In this document: piece after piece, positions 7,645 to 17,259 of the stretch | How the letters are laid out: every line of letters begins with the position of its first letter | How positions within the stretch are numbered: position 1 is the stretch's first letter | Source: Acetivibrio cellulolyticus CD2 | Lineage (GTDB): Bacteria; Bacillota; Clostridia; Acetivibrionales; Acetivibrionaceae | Length of the DNA: 64,000 nt | Assembly (NCBI RefSeq): GCF_000179595.2 | Contig: NZ_JH556658.1 | Span: 928,509-992,508, forward strand | Direction of reading: 5' to 3' | Position numbers and translations under genes: made by a program | The notes under the pieces: generated by a model | What the model was told of the DNA's origin: nothing | What the model saw: only the letters and a program-made list of their open reading frames with translations | The model's database searches: none

Positions 7645-9669
7645 CTAAATTGAATTACCCATTTGGCTTGAGTAGTCCATTAACTGATTTATACTAATTA
7701 GTATAAACGGCAAAAGGATATAGAGAAATATTGTTGCAATAAGCGGTACAAACGCTATCATTTTCCCCCACATTCCCTTCTTATTTAAAGTAATTTCATT
7801 ATCCATTTTTCTTTTTTCCTGGTAATACCCCCTTTCAACTTTCAACTGGTCAAATGCCCTTACTATTGGTATTTTATCCGAAGCAGATTGAAGATTCTCT
7901 ACAATTCTGCTAAAAGGAACAAAGGGTTCATCAATCTTTAACTGCTCTAAGGCTTCCATATCACCATTTTCAAAGTTATTCAGGCACTTGCTTATAGAAT
8001 CCTTAAATACCACAGCAAATTGCTCCATCCATTTAAGTATATCCTCTACTGAGACTCTGTCTATATGCATAAGCATTAATATGATGGCATGGTATTGCAT
8101 AACTTCATCTTCCATATTCATCTGAATAACTTTTTTCCTGAACAAAATTAACCAGTAAGGAATATTATAAGATATTACAGCTATTAAAAGACATATCAAA
8201 AGTTCCCACCATTTAAAATACTCCTCACGATATTTTTTCAACTTTTCTATAATCCTTTTAGAAGCTATACCTGCAAGTGTTTTGTCTTCTATCACGCCAT
8301 ATTCCAAAACCGCTTTTTCTACTGTTTTAAAGTCAACTCTCTTATTACCGTATTTCTGTATAATCTCACGATCCATTTTAAGCATTTCTTCTTCAGCTTT
8401 TTTGTCTGTATTTTTATCATCAGTCATCAAGCTCTCAGAAGTATATAATATATTGTGCTTAGAAATTGAATGTATGTTTACAAAAACAAAAATGCATACA
8501 AATAAAGCTGCAATCAAATATATTATTCTTCTTAAGTAAAAGTGCTCAACTCTCTGGTTCATGCCTACTGATTTCAGCAAATCACCGTATTTTAAGGCCT
8601 TATTATACTGTTTATTCTTGAGTATACTTATAAAGCCTGCTAATACAGGAATTTTAAGTAATCTTTGATAAATCCCGTTATCATATTCATTGTGCTGGTA
8701 ATCACTTTTTAGTGTATTTATAAGTTTATAGGATAGTATTACCAGCAAAAACAATACTATCTGCACCACGAAACCATATGGTCCTTGAAAGTAGTCTACC
8801 ATTTCAGGTAAATTGCTTTTCCCCCAACTTTCTAAAGGCTTTAATGTAAATATTGGAGCCAAAGCTATTATTGACAGACTATTAAAAAGATAGTCCAGCT
8901 TTTGACGCCTTAACATTTCAAGGTTTATTTCCTGCTTCAAATAATTGAGGTTTGTCAGGAACATGGATTCATCATCAACTATTTTATCACCAAACTTTTG
9001 TACAGTATAACAGTTTGCAATAAAAGTTTTAAAAAATTTGTTCGGTGCAAGTTCGTTGTACTTTTCTATCTCATTCTCAGGATCGTCTGATGTCAGTATT
9101 TCGTACATCCTGGTTGCATGTATCGACATTTCATATTTGCAATCATTAATCGAATCATATACTGCTTCGTCAATCATTCCATGTTCATGGTAGTGATGCC
9201 TTACATCTCCAAGGAACTTATCAAACTGAACTATAAGCTTTTTCTCTATACCATCAACAAGCATGTTAATTATCTGGTTGTGTACAATAACAACCGTTAT
9301 AAGAGAAATTATAAAATAGTATAGATTGAGATCCAAAAGCATTAACACTACCAGCATGGCAAAAACTGCTGAGAATGATATCGCAGCAAATTTCATAGTT
9401 TTTCTGGAAACTGTCCAGTTATCTGACATTTCCAACATCTCAATCCTTTTTCTTATCCTTCGTAAGTACTTTTTGGTAAGAAAAAACTTGCTAAAATATG
9501 TATAAGTACTGAACCATATATCATTACCTTTACTTCTGTATACCTGCTTTTTAAATTTTTTTGATTTTTTCTTTTTATCCATGCTGAGTGCTGCAAAAAT
9601 GGCAATTACACAAATTATTATTATAAACGCCATTGCTGCAATTAGAATTCTTATCCGCTGGCTATTCAT
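7645..9669 (-). CDS. Fused TadB-TadC type II secretion F-like platform protein
   Basis: The product has about 674 residues. The ATG at 9669 is chosen because GGCTGGGG lies eight bases upstream; it overlaps the ATPase stop by eight bases. It has an N-terminal membrane helix and then two type II secretion F-like units in one chain. The first lies at about residues 70-330 with membrane pairs on each side of a helical domain. The second lies at about 480-674, from MNMEDEVMQYHAIILMLMHI to a C-terminal pair of membrane helices. Typical Tad systems use two separate proteins, TadB and TadC, of about 300 residues each. This protein should form the inner-membrane platform on which the ATPase acts to assemble or export pilins. 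Confidence 0.75.
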   Translation of the reverse strand: MNSQRIRILIAAMAFIIIICVIAIFAALSMDKKKKSKKFKKQVYRSKGNDIWFSTYTYFSKFFLTKKYLRRIRKRIEMLEMSDNWTVSRKTMKFAAISFSAVFAMLVVLMLLDLNLYYFIISLITVVIVHNQIINMLVDGIEKKLIVQFDKFLGDVRHHYHEHGMIDEAVYDSINDCKYEMSIHATRMYEILTSDDPENEIEKYNELAPNKFFKTFIANCYTVQKFGDKIVDDESMFLTNLNYLKQEINLEMLRRQKLDYLFNSLSIIALAPIFTLKPLESWGKSNLPEMVDYFQGPYGFVVQIVLFLLVILSYKLINTLKSDYQHNEYDNGIYQRLLKIPVLAGFISILKNKQYNKALKYGDLLKSVGMNQRVEHFYLRRIIYLIAALFVCIFVFVNIHSISKHNILYTSESLMTDDKNTDKKAEEEMLKMDREIIQKYGNKRVDFKTVEKAVLEYGVIEDKTLAGIASKRIIEKLKKYREEYFKWWELLICLLIAVISYNIPYWLILFRKKVIQMNMEDEVMQYHAIILMLMHIDRVSVEDILKWMEQFAVVFKDSISKCLNNFENGDMEALEQLKIDEPFVPFSRIVENLQSASDKIPIVRAFDQLKVERGYYQEKRKMDNEITLNKKGMWGKMIAFVPLIATIFLYILLPFILISINQLMDYSSQMGNSI

Positions 9670-11536
9670 AAGCAACACCCCAGCCCTCTTTCAAGAACAA
9701 GTTAAACTCGTCCTTCTCCTCCTCATTTAAGTGGCTGCATATCTCATCAAAGCTTTTTTTGCTGATAGGATTTGCAACTTTGTATTCACCATTATCCCAC
9801 ACAATAATATCACGAGTTTCAAATGTTTTACGGTCTGTAACCCTTGTAAAATACTCCTTTACAGTATCAGCAAACGCACGCATGGTTTCTTCCTGTGTCT
9901 TCCCTTCCTTATAGGTCTCAGGGTAATCAGATTCATCTATAACAGGAATTATCTCGGTTATTCTTTGAATATACCTGTGTCCGGAGATGTCTTTATAAAG
10001 GTGTATATCAAAGTTAACAACTTCTGCAACCTGTCTTTCAGCTACCTTCTCATTGCTGAAAACCCTTGTTTGCAAAAGATTATTTCTCAAAGCCAGCACT
10101 AGGTCGCTTGAAGTTTTGGCGTGGTGCGTAAAAATAGTAAAGAGTGATGCAACCTGTGCCATCTGAATCATCCAACTTGCTACCGGAGCTGTGGCAACCT
10201 CACCCATTATGTTTACCGTACCATCGGTCTTTTTCTGGAGGTCAAGACCTTCCTGACCTGATACTGTAGAAGTTTCCCTAAATGATACTATATTTCTTTT
10301 CGGATACAACTTTCGAAGATGCAGCTCAAAAGCCATCTCCTGTATCCTTAGTGTAAAGGTATAGTTTATAAATTTGACTATGGACATGAGAAGAGTTGTT
10401 TTTCCTGTACCCTGGAATCCTGTAACAGCTGTAACTCTGCATCCCTTTACAAGCCACTTCATACAATCAATAGCAAGCTTGCTGTTTTTGTCAGTTATCA
10501 GGTCTTCTGGTTCTTTATTCTCGGCACTGTCAAATTTTCTTACAAAAAATACCCACGATTCACAAAAAGGAGGTCTTGCAACAACAACACGGCTTCCATC
10601 CTTCATTTCATTAACCTTGTAACCATTAGTCTCGGAGAGCTGCCCTGGATTGTTATACCTGTAGATGTTTTTACACACCCTTATAAGCTCCTGCTCTGAA
10701 CCAAAACTTAAAAATTCAAGATGAATTGTCTTACCTTTAAAGAATATCCATACACTGTCATAAGACATCGGTAAACTGGAAAGAACACCGCCATTATAAT
10801 CAAATTGTTGGAAGAAAGAACTTGGAATACCTGATACGCCTCCGCTAACCCCATCAATTTTCATATCTCTTATTTCATCTATAACCCCATATCCTTTATA
10901 GCGTTGGTATAATCTTTGAACAATAACATTGAGCTTATCATCAAAGCTTGTCAGCCTCTTAACCTTTTGTATGTATGCCTGCTCAATTTCCTCTGAAGTT
11001 ATAGCATATCTTATTCCATCGCCGTCATTTCCCTCTTCAAGCCCTTTTGCATTATCTAGAGTATTTTCCTCTAAAAGCATTTCCAACGCTTTTAGGTCAT
11101 GTTTCTTTTTATATACATACAACAAAATCTCAAACTTGTCCTGAATGCTTAATTCTTTTGCACTGTTGAAATTCATAATTTTATCTATATTTGATTCATC
11201 TATTTTATAAGTCTTTAGCAATATGTCTCTTATGTAATTTTTTACATAATTCTTTGCATTTATATCACCATATATACAAGTCTTTAACGCTTTTCTCAAC
11301 TCATTCTTATTTTGCACTCTTTTCTCAAATTCTTCCCTGGTAATATTCATAGAGTACAGGTTTGTCTTAAGAATATCGTTAAATGTATTCTTTATATACT
11401 CTAATATAGTATCAAGCTGATATTTGTCTTCGTCTATATCATAATCAAGATATTTTGACTTATTGGCTTTAAAATAATAAATTATACCTCCGGCAACCCC
11501 GGTAATTATAAGCATAATAAGAAATATATTCCGCAT
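9662..11536 (-). CDS. CpaF/TadA-like secretion ATPase with N-terminal membrane helix
   Basis: This 624-residue protein would power pilus assembly by ATP hydrolysis. The Walker A motif GFQGTGKTT lies near residue 380, followed by the His-box-like segment TIFTHHAKTSSDLVLALRN, and MGEVATAP fits the Walker B region of CpaF-type enzymes. Residues 45-250 form a helical N-terminal domain. Unusually, residues 2-22 are a hydrophobic helix, so this ATPase may be tethered to the membrane; classical CpaF is soluble. It is downstream of the two TadZ-like genes with no gap and overlaps the platform gene. The catalytic parts look intact. Confidence 0.85.
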   Translation of the reverse strand: MRNIFLIMLIITGVAGGIIYYFKANKSKYLDYDIDEDKYQLDTILEYIKNTFNDILKTNLYSMNITREEFEKRVQNKNELRKALKTCIYGDINAKNYVKNYIRDILLKTYKIDESNIDKIMNFNSAKELSIQDKFEILLYVYKKKHDLKALEMLLEENTLDNAKGLEEGNDGDGIRYAITSEEIEQAYIQKVKRLTSFDDKLNVIVQRLYQRYKGYGVIDEIRDMKIDGVSGGVSGIPSSFFQQFDYNGGVLSSLPMSYDSVWIFFKGKTIHLEFLSFGSEQELIRVCKNIYRYNNPGQLSETNGYKVNEMKDGSRVVVARPPFCESWVFFVRKFDSAENKEPEDLITDKNSKLAIDCMKWLVKGCRVTAVTGFQGTGKTTLLMSIVKFINYTFTLRIQEMAFELHLRKLYPKRNIVSFRETSTVSGQEGLDLQKKTDGTVNIMGEVATAPVASWMIQMAQVASLFTIFTHHAKTSSDLVLALRNNLLQTRVFSNEKVAERQVAEVVNFDIHLYKDISGHRYIQRITEIIPVIDESDYPETYKEGKTQEETMRAFADTVKEYFTRVTDRKTFETRDIIVWDNGEYKVANPISKKSFDEICSHLNEEEKDEFNLFLKEGWGVAYE

Positions 11537-12349
11537 TTAATCACCTATTTTCTTTAGAGAAATATCAACATTAAGCTTCTTTAATATAAGCTCCACTGTA
11601 TTACGAACTTCCTGAATAAAGTAATAATTAATGTCATCTTTGCCTGCCTTAAGATTTCTCATTATAAAATCTAATGCTTTCGCTTCACAGCAAGCATCTG
11701 AGAATTCTATGTTGTAGGGTATTACCCCAATACCTGATTTTATGCCGAATTTTCTTTGCAGGGCTTTTGCATTGAATCTCGAGTTCCTGTCATACTTGCC
11801 TAACAAGAATATGCATTGATCTTTATACTCGCTATATTCCTCAAAAAAATCTTCAATAATATTGTAGTTTTGATTGAGGTTGACAACAATCAGATCAGAA
11901 TGTTCAAATATTTTTTTGGTAGTATCAGCTTGTCCTGGGGCAACATCTACAAAAATCAGATCATAGTAAGATTTTGCGTGTGCCAGAATTATATCAATAA
12001 CTTCATTTATATCCTTTACATACAAATCCTTGTTTGTTATCGACGTACCCACCAACAATTCCAGCTTATTCTTTATAATGGTTGTCGTATATCTTGATAT
12101 GTTATCTTTGTCAACCTTATTATACTTAATAAAACTGCTTAACGCATCAATCCCCACATCATTAAGGCTTGATAATTCATTTTTTACATAATCTCTGTCA
12201 ATAAACGATGTCTCCAAGGCACTCCTGTCGAAATGGTTGTGAGTCATTAACACCTTTAATCTATATTCCATTATTATCATTGCAGACACCGCAACAAGAT
12301 TGCATGTTGTGCCCGTCTGGTGATAATTGCTCCAAAATGCTACCTGCAT
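11537..12349 (-). CDS. TadZ/CpaE-like ParA-family protein with decayed P-loop
   Basis: The 270-residue product has the ParA/MinD/CpaE fold: an N-terminal beta strand and loop (MQVAFWSNYHQTGTTCNL), a DLIFVDVAPGQ segment at the switch-II position near residue 135 and a conserved order of helices. The usual KGGxGKT P-loop is replaced by YHQTGTT, which has no lysine, so ATP binding may be weak or altered; similar variants occur in TadZ proteins. TadZ places Tad machines in the cell. The gene starts one base after its upstream neighbour ends and is directly followed by the ATPase gene. Two such genes in tandem suggest a heterodimer. Confidence 0.7.
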   Translation of the reverse strand: MQVAFWSNYHQTGTTCNLVAVSAMIIMEYRLKVLMTHNHFDRSALETSFIDRDYVKNELSSLNDVGIDALSSFIKYNKVDKDNISRYTTTIIKNKLELLVGTSITNKDLYVKDINEVIDIILAHAKSYYDLIFVDVAPGQADTTKKIFEHSDLIVVNLNQNYNIIEDFFEEYSEYKDQCIFLLGKYDRNSRFNAKALQRKFGIKSGIGVIPYNIEFSDACCEAKALDFIMRNLKAGKDDINYYFIQEVRNTVELILKKLNVDISLKKIGD

Positions 12350-12350
12350 G

Positions 12351-13094
12351 TCAATTTCCCCTTTCTGCCTTTTTAAACGCCTTATTAATGCTCTTTCTGT
12401 CTAAATTAGTACAACTTTCTATAATTTCAAGCAGCATGACTTTATAAGCTTTGGTAAGTTTATCAAATCTGAATCTATCATTATATTGACTCTCTATTTG
12501 ACATCTATAGTTAATCTCATCAAATTGCACTATGTACTCCATTAATACATTCAACTTTTCATTAATATCTAAAAGAGTGTCGGTATACCTGGTATTTATC
12601 TTACTTCCTATAACATCACGATATATTTTTATTATATCTACCTGTGATTTGTTTTCAGACTCTTTTCCATCTTCACTTGTATTAACTGTATATTTTCTGC
12701 CGAAGCCCTCAGATGCAATAAATGCTTTTATATACTCTCTTAATTTGAGCACATTACTTCTTTCAATATCTGTAACCATAATAACTGAATCACATTGATT
12801 CATGTAATTGGACATATTCTTGTTAAAACCAAAATCAACAAATACAATATCATAGTTGTTAAATTTAATTTCTTCATAGTACTCAGCAGTTTTACAGCCT
12901 AAGTATATATCAACATCGCTATAGGTTACTATCTTGTTATCCAAGTATACAGGTACACTATAGCTCCATATATCATCATCCACAGCATCCACTATAGCAA
13001 CTTTTTTGCCCGCTGCCAAAACTGTTCTTGCAAGATACAAAAGTAAATCACATTTATATGAGCCAGCAAAACCAATTTGCATTAAAGCCTTCAT
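12351..13094 (-). CDS. Second TadZ/CpaE-like protein, P-loop lost
   Basis: The product has about 247 residues, with the ATG at 13094 preferred because GGGGGAAG lies ten bases before it. MKALMQIGFAGSYKCDLLLYLARTVLAAGKKVAIVDA has the strand-loop-helix-strand pattern of MinD/ParA proteins, but GFAGSYKCD replaces the Walker A motif. IVFVDFGFNKNMSNYMNQCDSVIMVTD matches the switch-II and next strand. It probably does not hydrolyse ATP by itself. It pairs with the similar protein encoded next, and the two may form a positioning complex for the pilus machine. Identification rests on fold pattern and operon context. Confidence 0.6.
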   Translation of the reverse strand: MKALMQIGFAGSYKCDLLLYLARTVLAAGKKVAIVDAVDDDIWSYSVPVYLDNKIVTYSDVDIYLGCKTAEYYEEIKFNNYDIVFVDFGFNKNMSNYMNQCDSVIMVTDIERSNVLKLREYIKAFIASEGFGRKYTVNTSEDGKESENKSQVDIIKIYRDVIGSKINTRYTDTLLDINEKLNVLMEYIVQFDEINYRCQIESQYNDRFRFDKLTKAYKVMLLEIIESCTNLDRKSINKAFKKAERGN

Positions 13095-13215
13095 ATATAA
13101 CACTTCCCCCATTATTTTGCAATTTTCTGCATTAATTTTTAACGTAAACTTGACCTATATTTGAATTATCAATGTTTCTGTCTGTTCTAATTCTATCAAG
13201 CCATAATCATTGCTA

Positions 13216-14268
13216 TTAATTCAAAACCGCGTCCAGTGAACTTCCCTGGTCATCACCATTGTCTACTTTTGTATTAGGCGCAGCAACTTGACCGCTGCTC
13301 TGATTACCAGTTTGTCCGTTCTGCTTTTGCTGACTTTTGTCCGTTTGAGTATTTTCATTAGTTTTACTGTTCTGCACTTTCTCCAAATCTTGAATATTCT
13401 TTTTAAACTCTGAATTCTCCTTATCAACGCCGGAACCAACACTATTTAAGTTTTCCTTAGGTATTATGTTGATACGTGCTTCCAAGTCAGCCCTTGCCTG
13501 AGTAGTTAAAGCAATTGAAGCCTTTTCCAGTATATTAGGATCTGCCATCATAACCTTTTGCACATCAGCATTAAATGGATATGTAGTTTTGGCTCCTTTT
13601 TGTGTCTGTGGCTGTACATATTTAACAACATACAATTTTGTACCTTTTCTCAAATAAGCATCAACAGTGGCACTACTTACAGTAATTAACTCCCTTTGAT
13701 TAATGTTAATCCAGATCGTACCGGTATTTAACTTAATATCATTAACCTTCTTCTTTGATAATACTATGTAATCTTCACCATTTGGAAATCGTATTCTTAC
13801 ATCTACAAAATCGTTCTTTGCTATGTTTGTTTGAAGTGTAAGTGTATTAAATTCGGCATCTCTTAAATCGTCATCAACTTTATCTGCTTGCAGCATGTAT
13901 TTCATCAAAGGAGTTTGAGCTTTTAGATCAGTTTTTAGTAACTTTCCGAAATCTTCTTTGTCCATATACTGATCCTTTGGTAATGAAGATAATATTTCAA
14001 TTGTATCAAACATTGACTCTTCTAATTTTGTATTATACTTCAAATCCTCTATAGGTACATAAACCGTTCTCAAGCTTTGCTCAATCTGTTTTTCGTATGA
14101 TTTAACCTTGATACTATATTCATCTACTTGCTTCTGGTAATTACCCTTCATTTTGAAATATTGAAATATTCCCAGCACCCCAGATACTACAAAAAGCACA
14201 AAAACTGTACCTGTAATAATTATCATACCTACATTGTTTCTTCTTGTTCCGACAATTTTAACTGCCAT
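13216..14268 (-). CDS. CpaB/RcpC-like SAF-domain pilus assembly protein
   Basis: This 350-residue product is the first gene of the Tad-like operon. It has a short cytoplasmic N-terminus, one membrane helix (about residues 16-38), a coiled coil (about 40-65), and then VYVPIEDLKYNTKLEESMF, which fits the start of a SAF domain. NDFVDVRIRFPNGEDYIVLSK and a following strand region match the second half of CpaB-like proteins. The C-terminal 70 residues are a Gln/Asn/Ser-rich tail. In Gram-negative Tad systems CpaB acts with the outer-membrane secretin; here there is none, so it may instead bridge to the wall. Confidence 0.65.
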   Translation of the reverse strand: MAVKIVGTRRNNVGMIIITGTVFVLFVVSGVLGIFQYFKMKGNYQKQVDEYSIKVKSYEKQIEQSLRTVYVPIEDLKYNTKLEESMFDTIEILSSLPKDQYMDKEDFGKLLKTDLKAQTPLMKYMLQADKVDDDLRDAEFNTLTLQTNIAKNDFVDVRIRFPNGEDYIVLSKKKVNDIKLNTGTIWININQRELITVSSATVDAYLRKGTKLYVVKYVQPQTQKGAKTTYPFNADVQKVMMADPNILEKASIALTTQARADLEARINIIPKENLNSVGSGVDKENSEFKKNIQDLEKVQNSKTNENTQTDKSQQKQNGQTGNQSSGQVAAPNTKVDNGDDQGSSLDAVLN

Positions 14269-14844
14269 TCTTACACCTCTAATCTCAATTTTTAAGAAAT
14301 AATAATATAAATAACAGACACTAAATTAAATCTATTAAACTTAAACATTATATAATTTTATAATTGGGTTCAAAAAGTAGAATGTGTATCAGACATTACG
14401 TTTGAAGACTACAAAGAACAAAGCTTATCAAACTTTTCAATCTAAATATCATTAAGCAAAATTCTTCTACTAGCATGACCCCTAAAACAACTCATCATTA
14501 ACTAAAACAACTCATTATAAACTAAATCCTCTATATTTATATAATTCTATGTCTGTATATAATTTAACTCATAAAGATATTAACATAACTTTCATCCTAA
14601 AACAATAACCATTTTTCCATTTTTACAATTTTTAAAATATAAACTCCTATTTTCATCATATAAAAGTTATCTTCACGGTTTTTAAAGGTTCAAATATAAA
14701 TAGGTATCAATTTTTGTTCCGAAAATGCTGAAAAATTTTCTACAATTTAGACCCAATTACTGCTTTCCAAACTGGATAAATGTTGTATAATTAGGTAGAA
14801 GAAGATAAAAAAATGTAGTTTTTTGTTTTTTGGGGGCTATACAA
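14269..14844. other. AT-rich divergent intergenic region
   Basis: This 576-base region separates the start of the pilus operon (minus) from the deacetylase gene (plus) and should hold both promoters. It has a pair of 14-base direct repeats (CTAAAACAACTCAT at 14482-14495 and 14502-14515) spaced 20 bases apart, about two helical turns, a plausible regulator site. No riboswitch or small RNA was recognised. Confidence 0.5.
14786..14791 (+). promoter_or_regulatory. Candidate -10 box of the deacetylase gene
   Basis: TATAAT is preceded by TGTTG, giving a near extended -10 element. The -35 position (CTTTCC, 17 bases upstream) is weak. It lies 54 bases before the ATG at 14845. Confidence 0.5.
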
Positions 14845-16023
14845 ATGATAAGAGAAAGCATATCTAGAAAGAAAATAGTATTCTTTATCCTATTGATTTC
14901 ACTCTGCTGTTCTAGCTGCAGTACGCAGAACAACATGGACAAGAGTACTATGGCTGTAAGTAATAAGGTTTATGAAAATGGAAGTTCTGAGAAAGTTGTA
15001 ATTCCAGCTATCAAATCAGCTGATCCAACAGTTGTATCTTCTCCGACTCCAGCTGTCGAACTCGTTACATATAAGGGAACTATTCAGCACATATTTTTCC
15101 ATCCCTTAATAGCTTACACAGAAAGAGCCTTTGATAATGACTCTATGAGCAAAGGCTATAATGATTGGATGGTAACGGTAAAGGAATTTAAGAAAATTCT
15201 GGAATCTCTATACAAAAAAGACTTCATCCTGGTAGCTTATAGAGATGTCTATGAAACTAAAAATGAAAACGGTAAAATTGTACTGGCGAAAAAAGAGCTA
15301 AAGCTTCCCGCCGGAAAAAAACCTCTTATAGTATCCATTGATGATCTAAACTACTATGATTATATGCTCGAAAACGGAAACGTATACAAACTAGTACTAG
15401 ATGAAAATGGCGATGTTGCTACGTATTCCGTGGCTCCAGACGGCAAGGAAATTATCTCTATGGATAACGAAATAGTTCCCATATTAGATACGTTTGTGGA
15501 ACAGCATAATAATTTTTCTTTTAACGGCGCGAAAGGAATTATTGCCTCAACAGGCTATGAGGGCATTTTAGGGTACAGGACAAATAAATTGGACTCCTTA
15601 GATTACGAAAAAGAAAAGAGCGAAGCGCTAAAGGTAGTTAAACGACTAAAGGAAACAGGTTGGACCTTTGCATGCCACGGTTATGGGCATCTTGACGATG
15701 TAAAGGTAAGCCGCGAGAGATTTGAGCGGGATACCGAACGCTGGAAAAAGGAAGTAGAAACTCTGGTTGGACCTACCCAGATATATATTTATCCCTATGG
15801 AAGCGCTTTTAGCCACAAAGACCCAAGGTTAAAATACCTGCTAAATAACGGTTTTAACATACTTTGCAGTGTAGGTATCGATGACTATCTGGAAAAATAT
15901 GAAGACTGCGCTTTAATTGACAGGAAAAACATAGATGGATATTCATTTAGGCATCATTCAGAAAAGCTTAAAGATCTATTTGATGTAAATGAAGTAATTG
16001 ACAGTGCAAGACCTGCTCAGTAG
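14845..16023 (+). CDS. Polysaccharide deacetylase family lipoprotein
   Basis: The product has about 392 residues. The ATG at 14845 is preferred over the TTG at 14830 because GGGGG lies just before it. A hydrophobic signal segment ends in LCCSSCS, so it is probably a lipoprotein anchored outside the membrane. Residues 75-390 fit a NodB-like carbohydrate esterase 4 domain: IVSIDDLNYYDYM gives the Asp pair, ACHGYGHLD the metal-binding His pair and YIYPYGSA a later motif. Such enzymes remove N-acetyl groups from wall or biofilm polymers using a divalent metal. It stands alone on the plus strand, divergent from the pilus operon. Confidence 0.8.
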   Translation: MIRESISRKKIVFFILLISLCCSSCSTQNNMDKSTMAVSNKVYENGSSEKVVIPAIKSADPTVVSSPTPAVELVTYKGTIQHIFFHPLIAYTERAFDNDSMSKGYNDWMVTVKEFKKILESLYKKDFILVAYRDVYETKNENGKIVLAKKELKLPAGKKPLIVSIDDLNYYDYMLENGNVYKLVLDENGDVATYSVAPDGKEIISMDNEIVPILDTFVEQHNNFSFNGAKGIIASTGYEGILGYRTNKLDSLDYEKEKSEALKVVKRLKETGWTFACHGYGHLDDVKVSRERFERDTERWKKEVETLVGPTQIYIYPYGSAFSHKDPRLKYLLNNGFNILCSVGIDDYLEKYEDCALIDRKNIDGYSFRHHSEKLKDLFDVNEVIDSARPAQ

Positions 16024-16165
16024 ATTTTACCAGGGAGCATCGCTCTCTACTTTTAAGTAGTTTTGCGACACTCCCTGACAACTTATCTTTATCAGCAGCA
16101 TTCATAATGCTTACCCCTTTCATAGCTCCGGGATTCTTTACATAGACTTATAACATTACAGATTG

Positions 16166-16194
16166 TTGACATGACTTGTAAAACCCAATGTTTA
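16166..16194 (+). promoter_or_regulatory. Possible promoter of the Xer-type recombinase gene
   Basis: A perfect TTGACA (16166-16171) is followed after 17 bases by TGTTTA, a weak -10 box. The start codon at 16252 lies about 55 bases downstream. Confidence 0.4.
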
Positions 16195-16251
16195 GAGGTA
16201 TTATTAATAATATGTATTTATGTAACTAAATTTATATTTGAGGTCATACTT

Positions 16252-17244
16252 ATGAAAAATATTTCTGCTTATGAAATGCCTTTAATCTTAAAAGATTTTT
16301 TAAACTATCTTCAAACAATCAAAGGAAAATCAATTAACACTGTCCAAGTATATTTTTATGACTTGAGGGTTTTTTTTCGATTCCTTAAAATGGACAGAAA
16401 TCTGGTCGATAAAAAACTGGATTTTGATAAGATCGATATTTGTGATGTTGATATAGAACTAATTAAAACTGTTACTTTAAGCGATTTATATTCATTTATG
16501 TCATACGTCAGCAATAATCGTGACAATACTTCATATGCCCGTGCCAGAAAAGTTGCAAGCTTAAAATCATTCTTCAATTACCTTTTTAATAAGGCTAAAC
16601 TTCTTAATGTAAACCCTGCAAGCGAACTTGAATCGCCTAAAATCTTAAAACGCCTGCCAAGGTATTTAAATGTTGAGGAAAGCAAACAACTATTATCGTC
16701 AGTGAACACCGGAACATATTCTGAACGTGATTATGCAATGTTAACCCTTTTCCTAAACTGTGGTATGCGTTTATCCGAATTAGTTGGAATAAATATAAAT
16801 AATATAAAAAACGACACCCTTACCGTTATTGGCAAAGGTGATAAAGAGCGCAGCATACCTTTAAATAGTGCTTGTCTTGAAGCTATTGAAGCCTATATGA
16901 AAGTTCGTCCCGTAAATGGTGTTAAAGATAAAAATGCTCTTTTTATAAGCGGGAGAAAACAACGTATAAGCAAGGAATCAGTACAGAAGATAGTTAAAAA
17001 ATATATAAAGCAGGCTGGTCTCGACCCTCAGCGGTATTCAACCCATAAACTAAGACACACAGCAGCAACGCTTATGTATAAGTATGGCAAAGTCGACATT
17101 AGAGCGCTACAGGAACTGCTAGGTCACGAAAGTATTGCGACTACAGAAATATATACTCACTTAGATAAGGAACAGCTCAAGGATGCTGTTGACAAGAATC
17201 CACTTTCCGGATTTAGTAGAGCTAAGGAAAAAGAAGCTGATTAA
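16252..17244 (+). CDS. Xer-type tyrosine recombinase
   Basis: The product has about 330 residues, starting at the ATG at 16252 (GAGG eight bases upstream), not the longer reading from 16171. Residues 1-110 form the SAM-like core-binding domain. The catalytic domain has all expected residues: Arg in CGMRLSEL (about 171), Lys in GKGDKERSIP, His and Arg in THKLRHTAATL (about 264-267), His in LLGHES and the nucleophile Tyr in TEIYTHL. These enzymes resolve chromosome dimers at dif or act at other sites. There is no excisionase, phage gene or repeat next to it, so a chromosomal XerC/XerD-like role is more likely than a prophage integrase. Confidence 0.85.
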   Translation: MKNISAYEMPLILKDFLNYLQTIKGKSINTVQVYFYDLRVFFRFLKMDRNLVDKKLDFDKIDICDVDIELIKTVTLSDLYSFMSYVSNNRDNTSYARARKVASLKSFFNYLFNKAKLLNVNPASELESPKILKRLPRYLNVEESKQLLSSVNTGTYSERDYAMLTLFLNCGMRLSELVGININNIKNDTLTVIGKGDKERSIPLNSACLEAIEAYMKVRPVNGVKDKNALFISGRKQRISKESVQKIVKKYIKQAGLDPQRYSTHKLRHTAATLMYKYGKVDIRALQELLGHESIATTEIYTHLDKEQLKDAVDKNPLSGFSRAKEKEAD

Positions 17245-17259
17245 TCTACTGATCAACGG

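Noticed and set aside
14269..14844. Search for a cyclic-di-GMP riboswitch before the pilus operon
   Set aside because: None of the conserved GEMM-type sequence blocks was found on either strand.
16252..17244. Recombinase considered as a prophage or island integrase
   Set aside because: There are no phage genes, excisionase, tRNA or direct repeats next to it, and the protein has the plain Xer plan.
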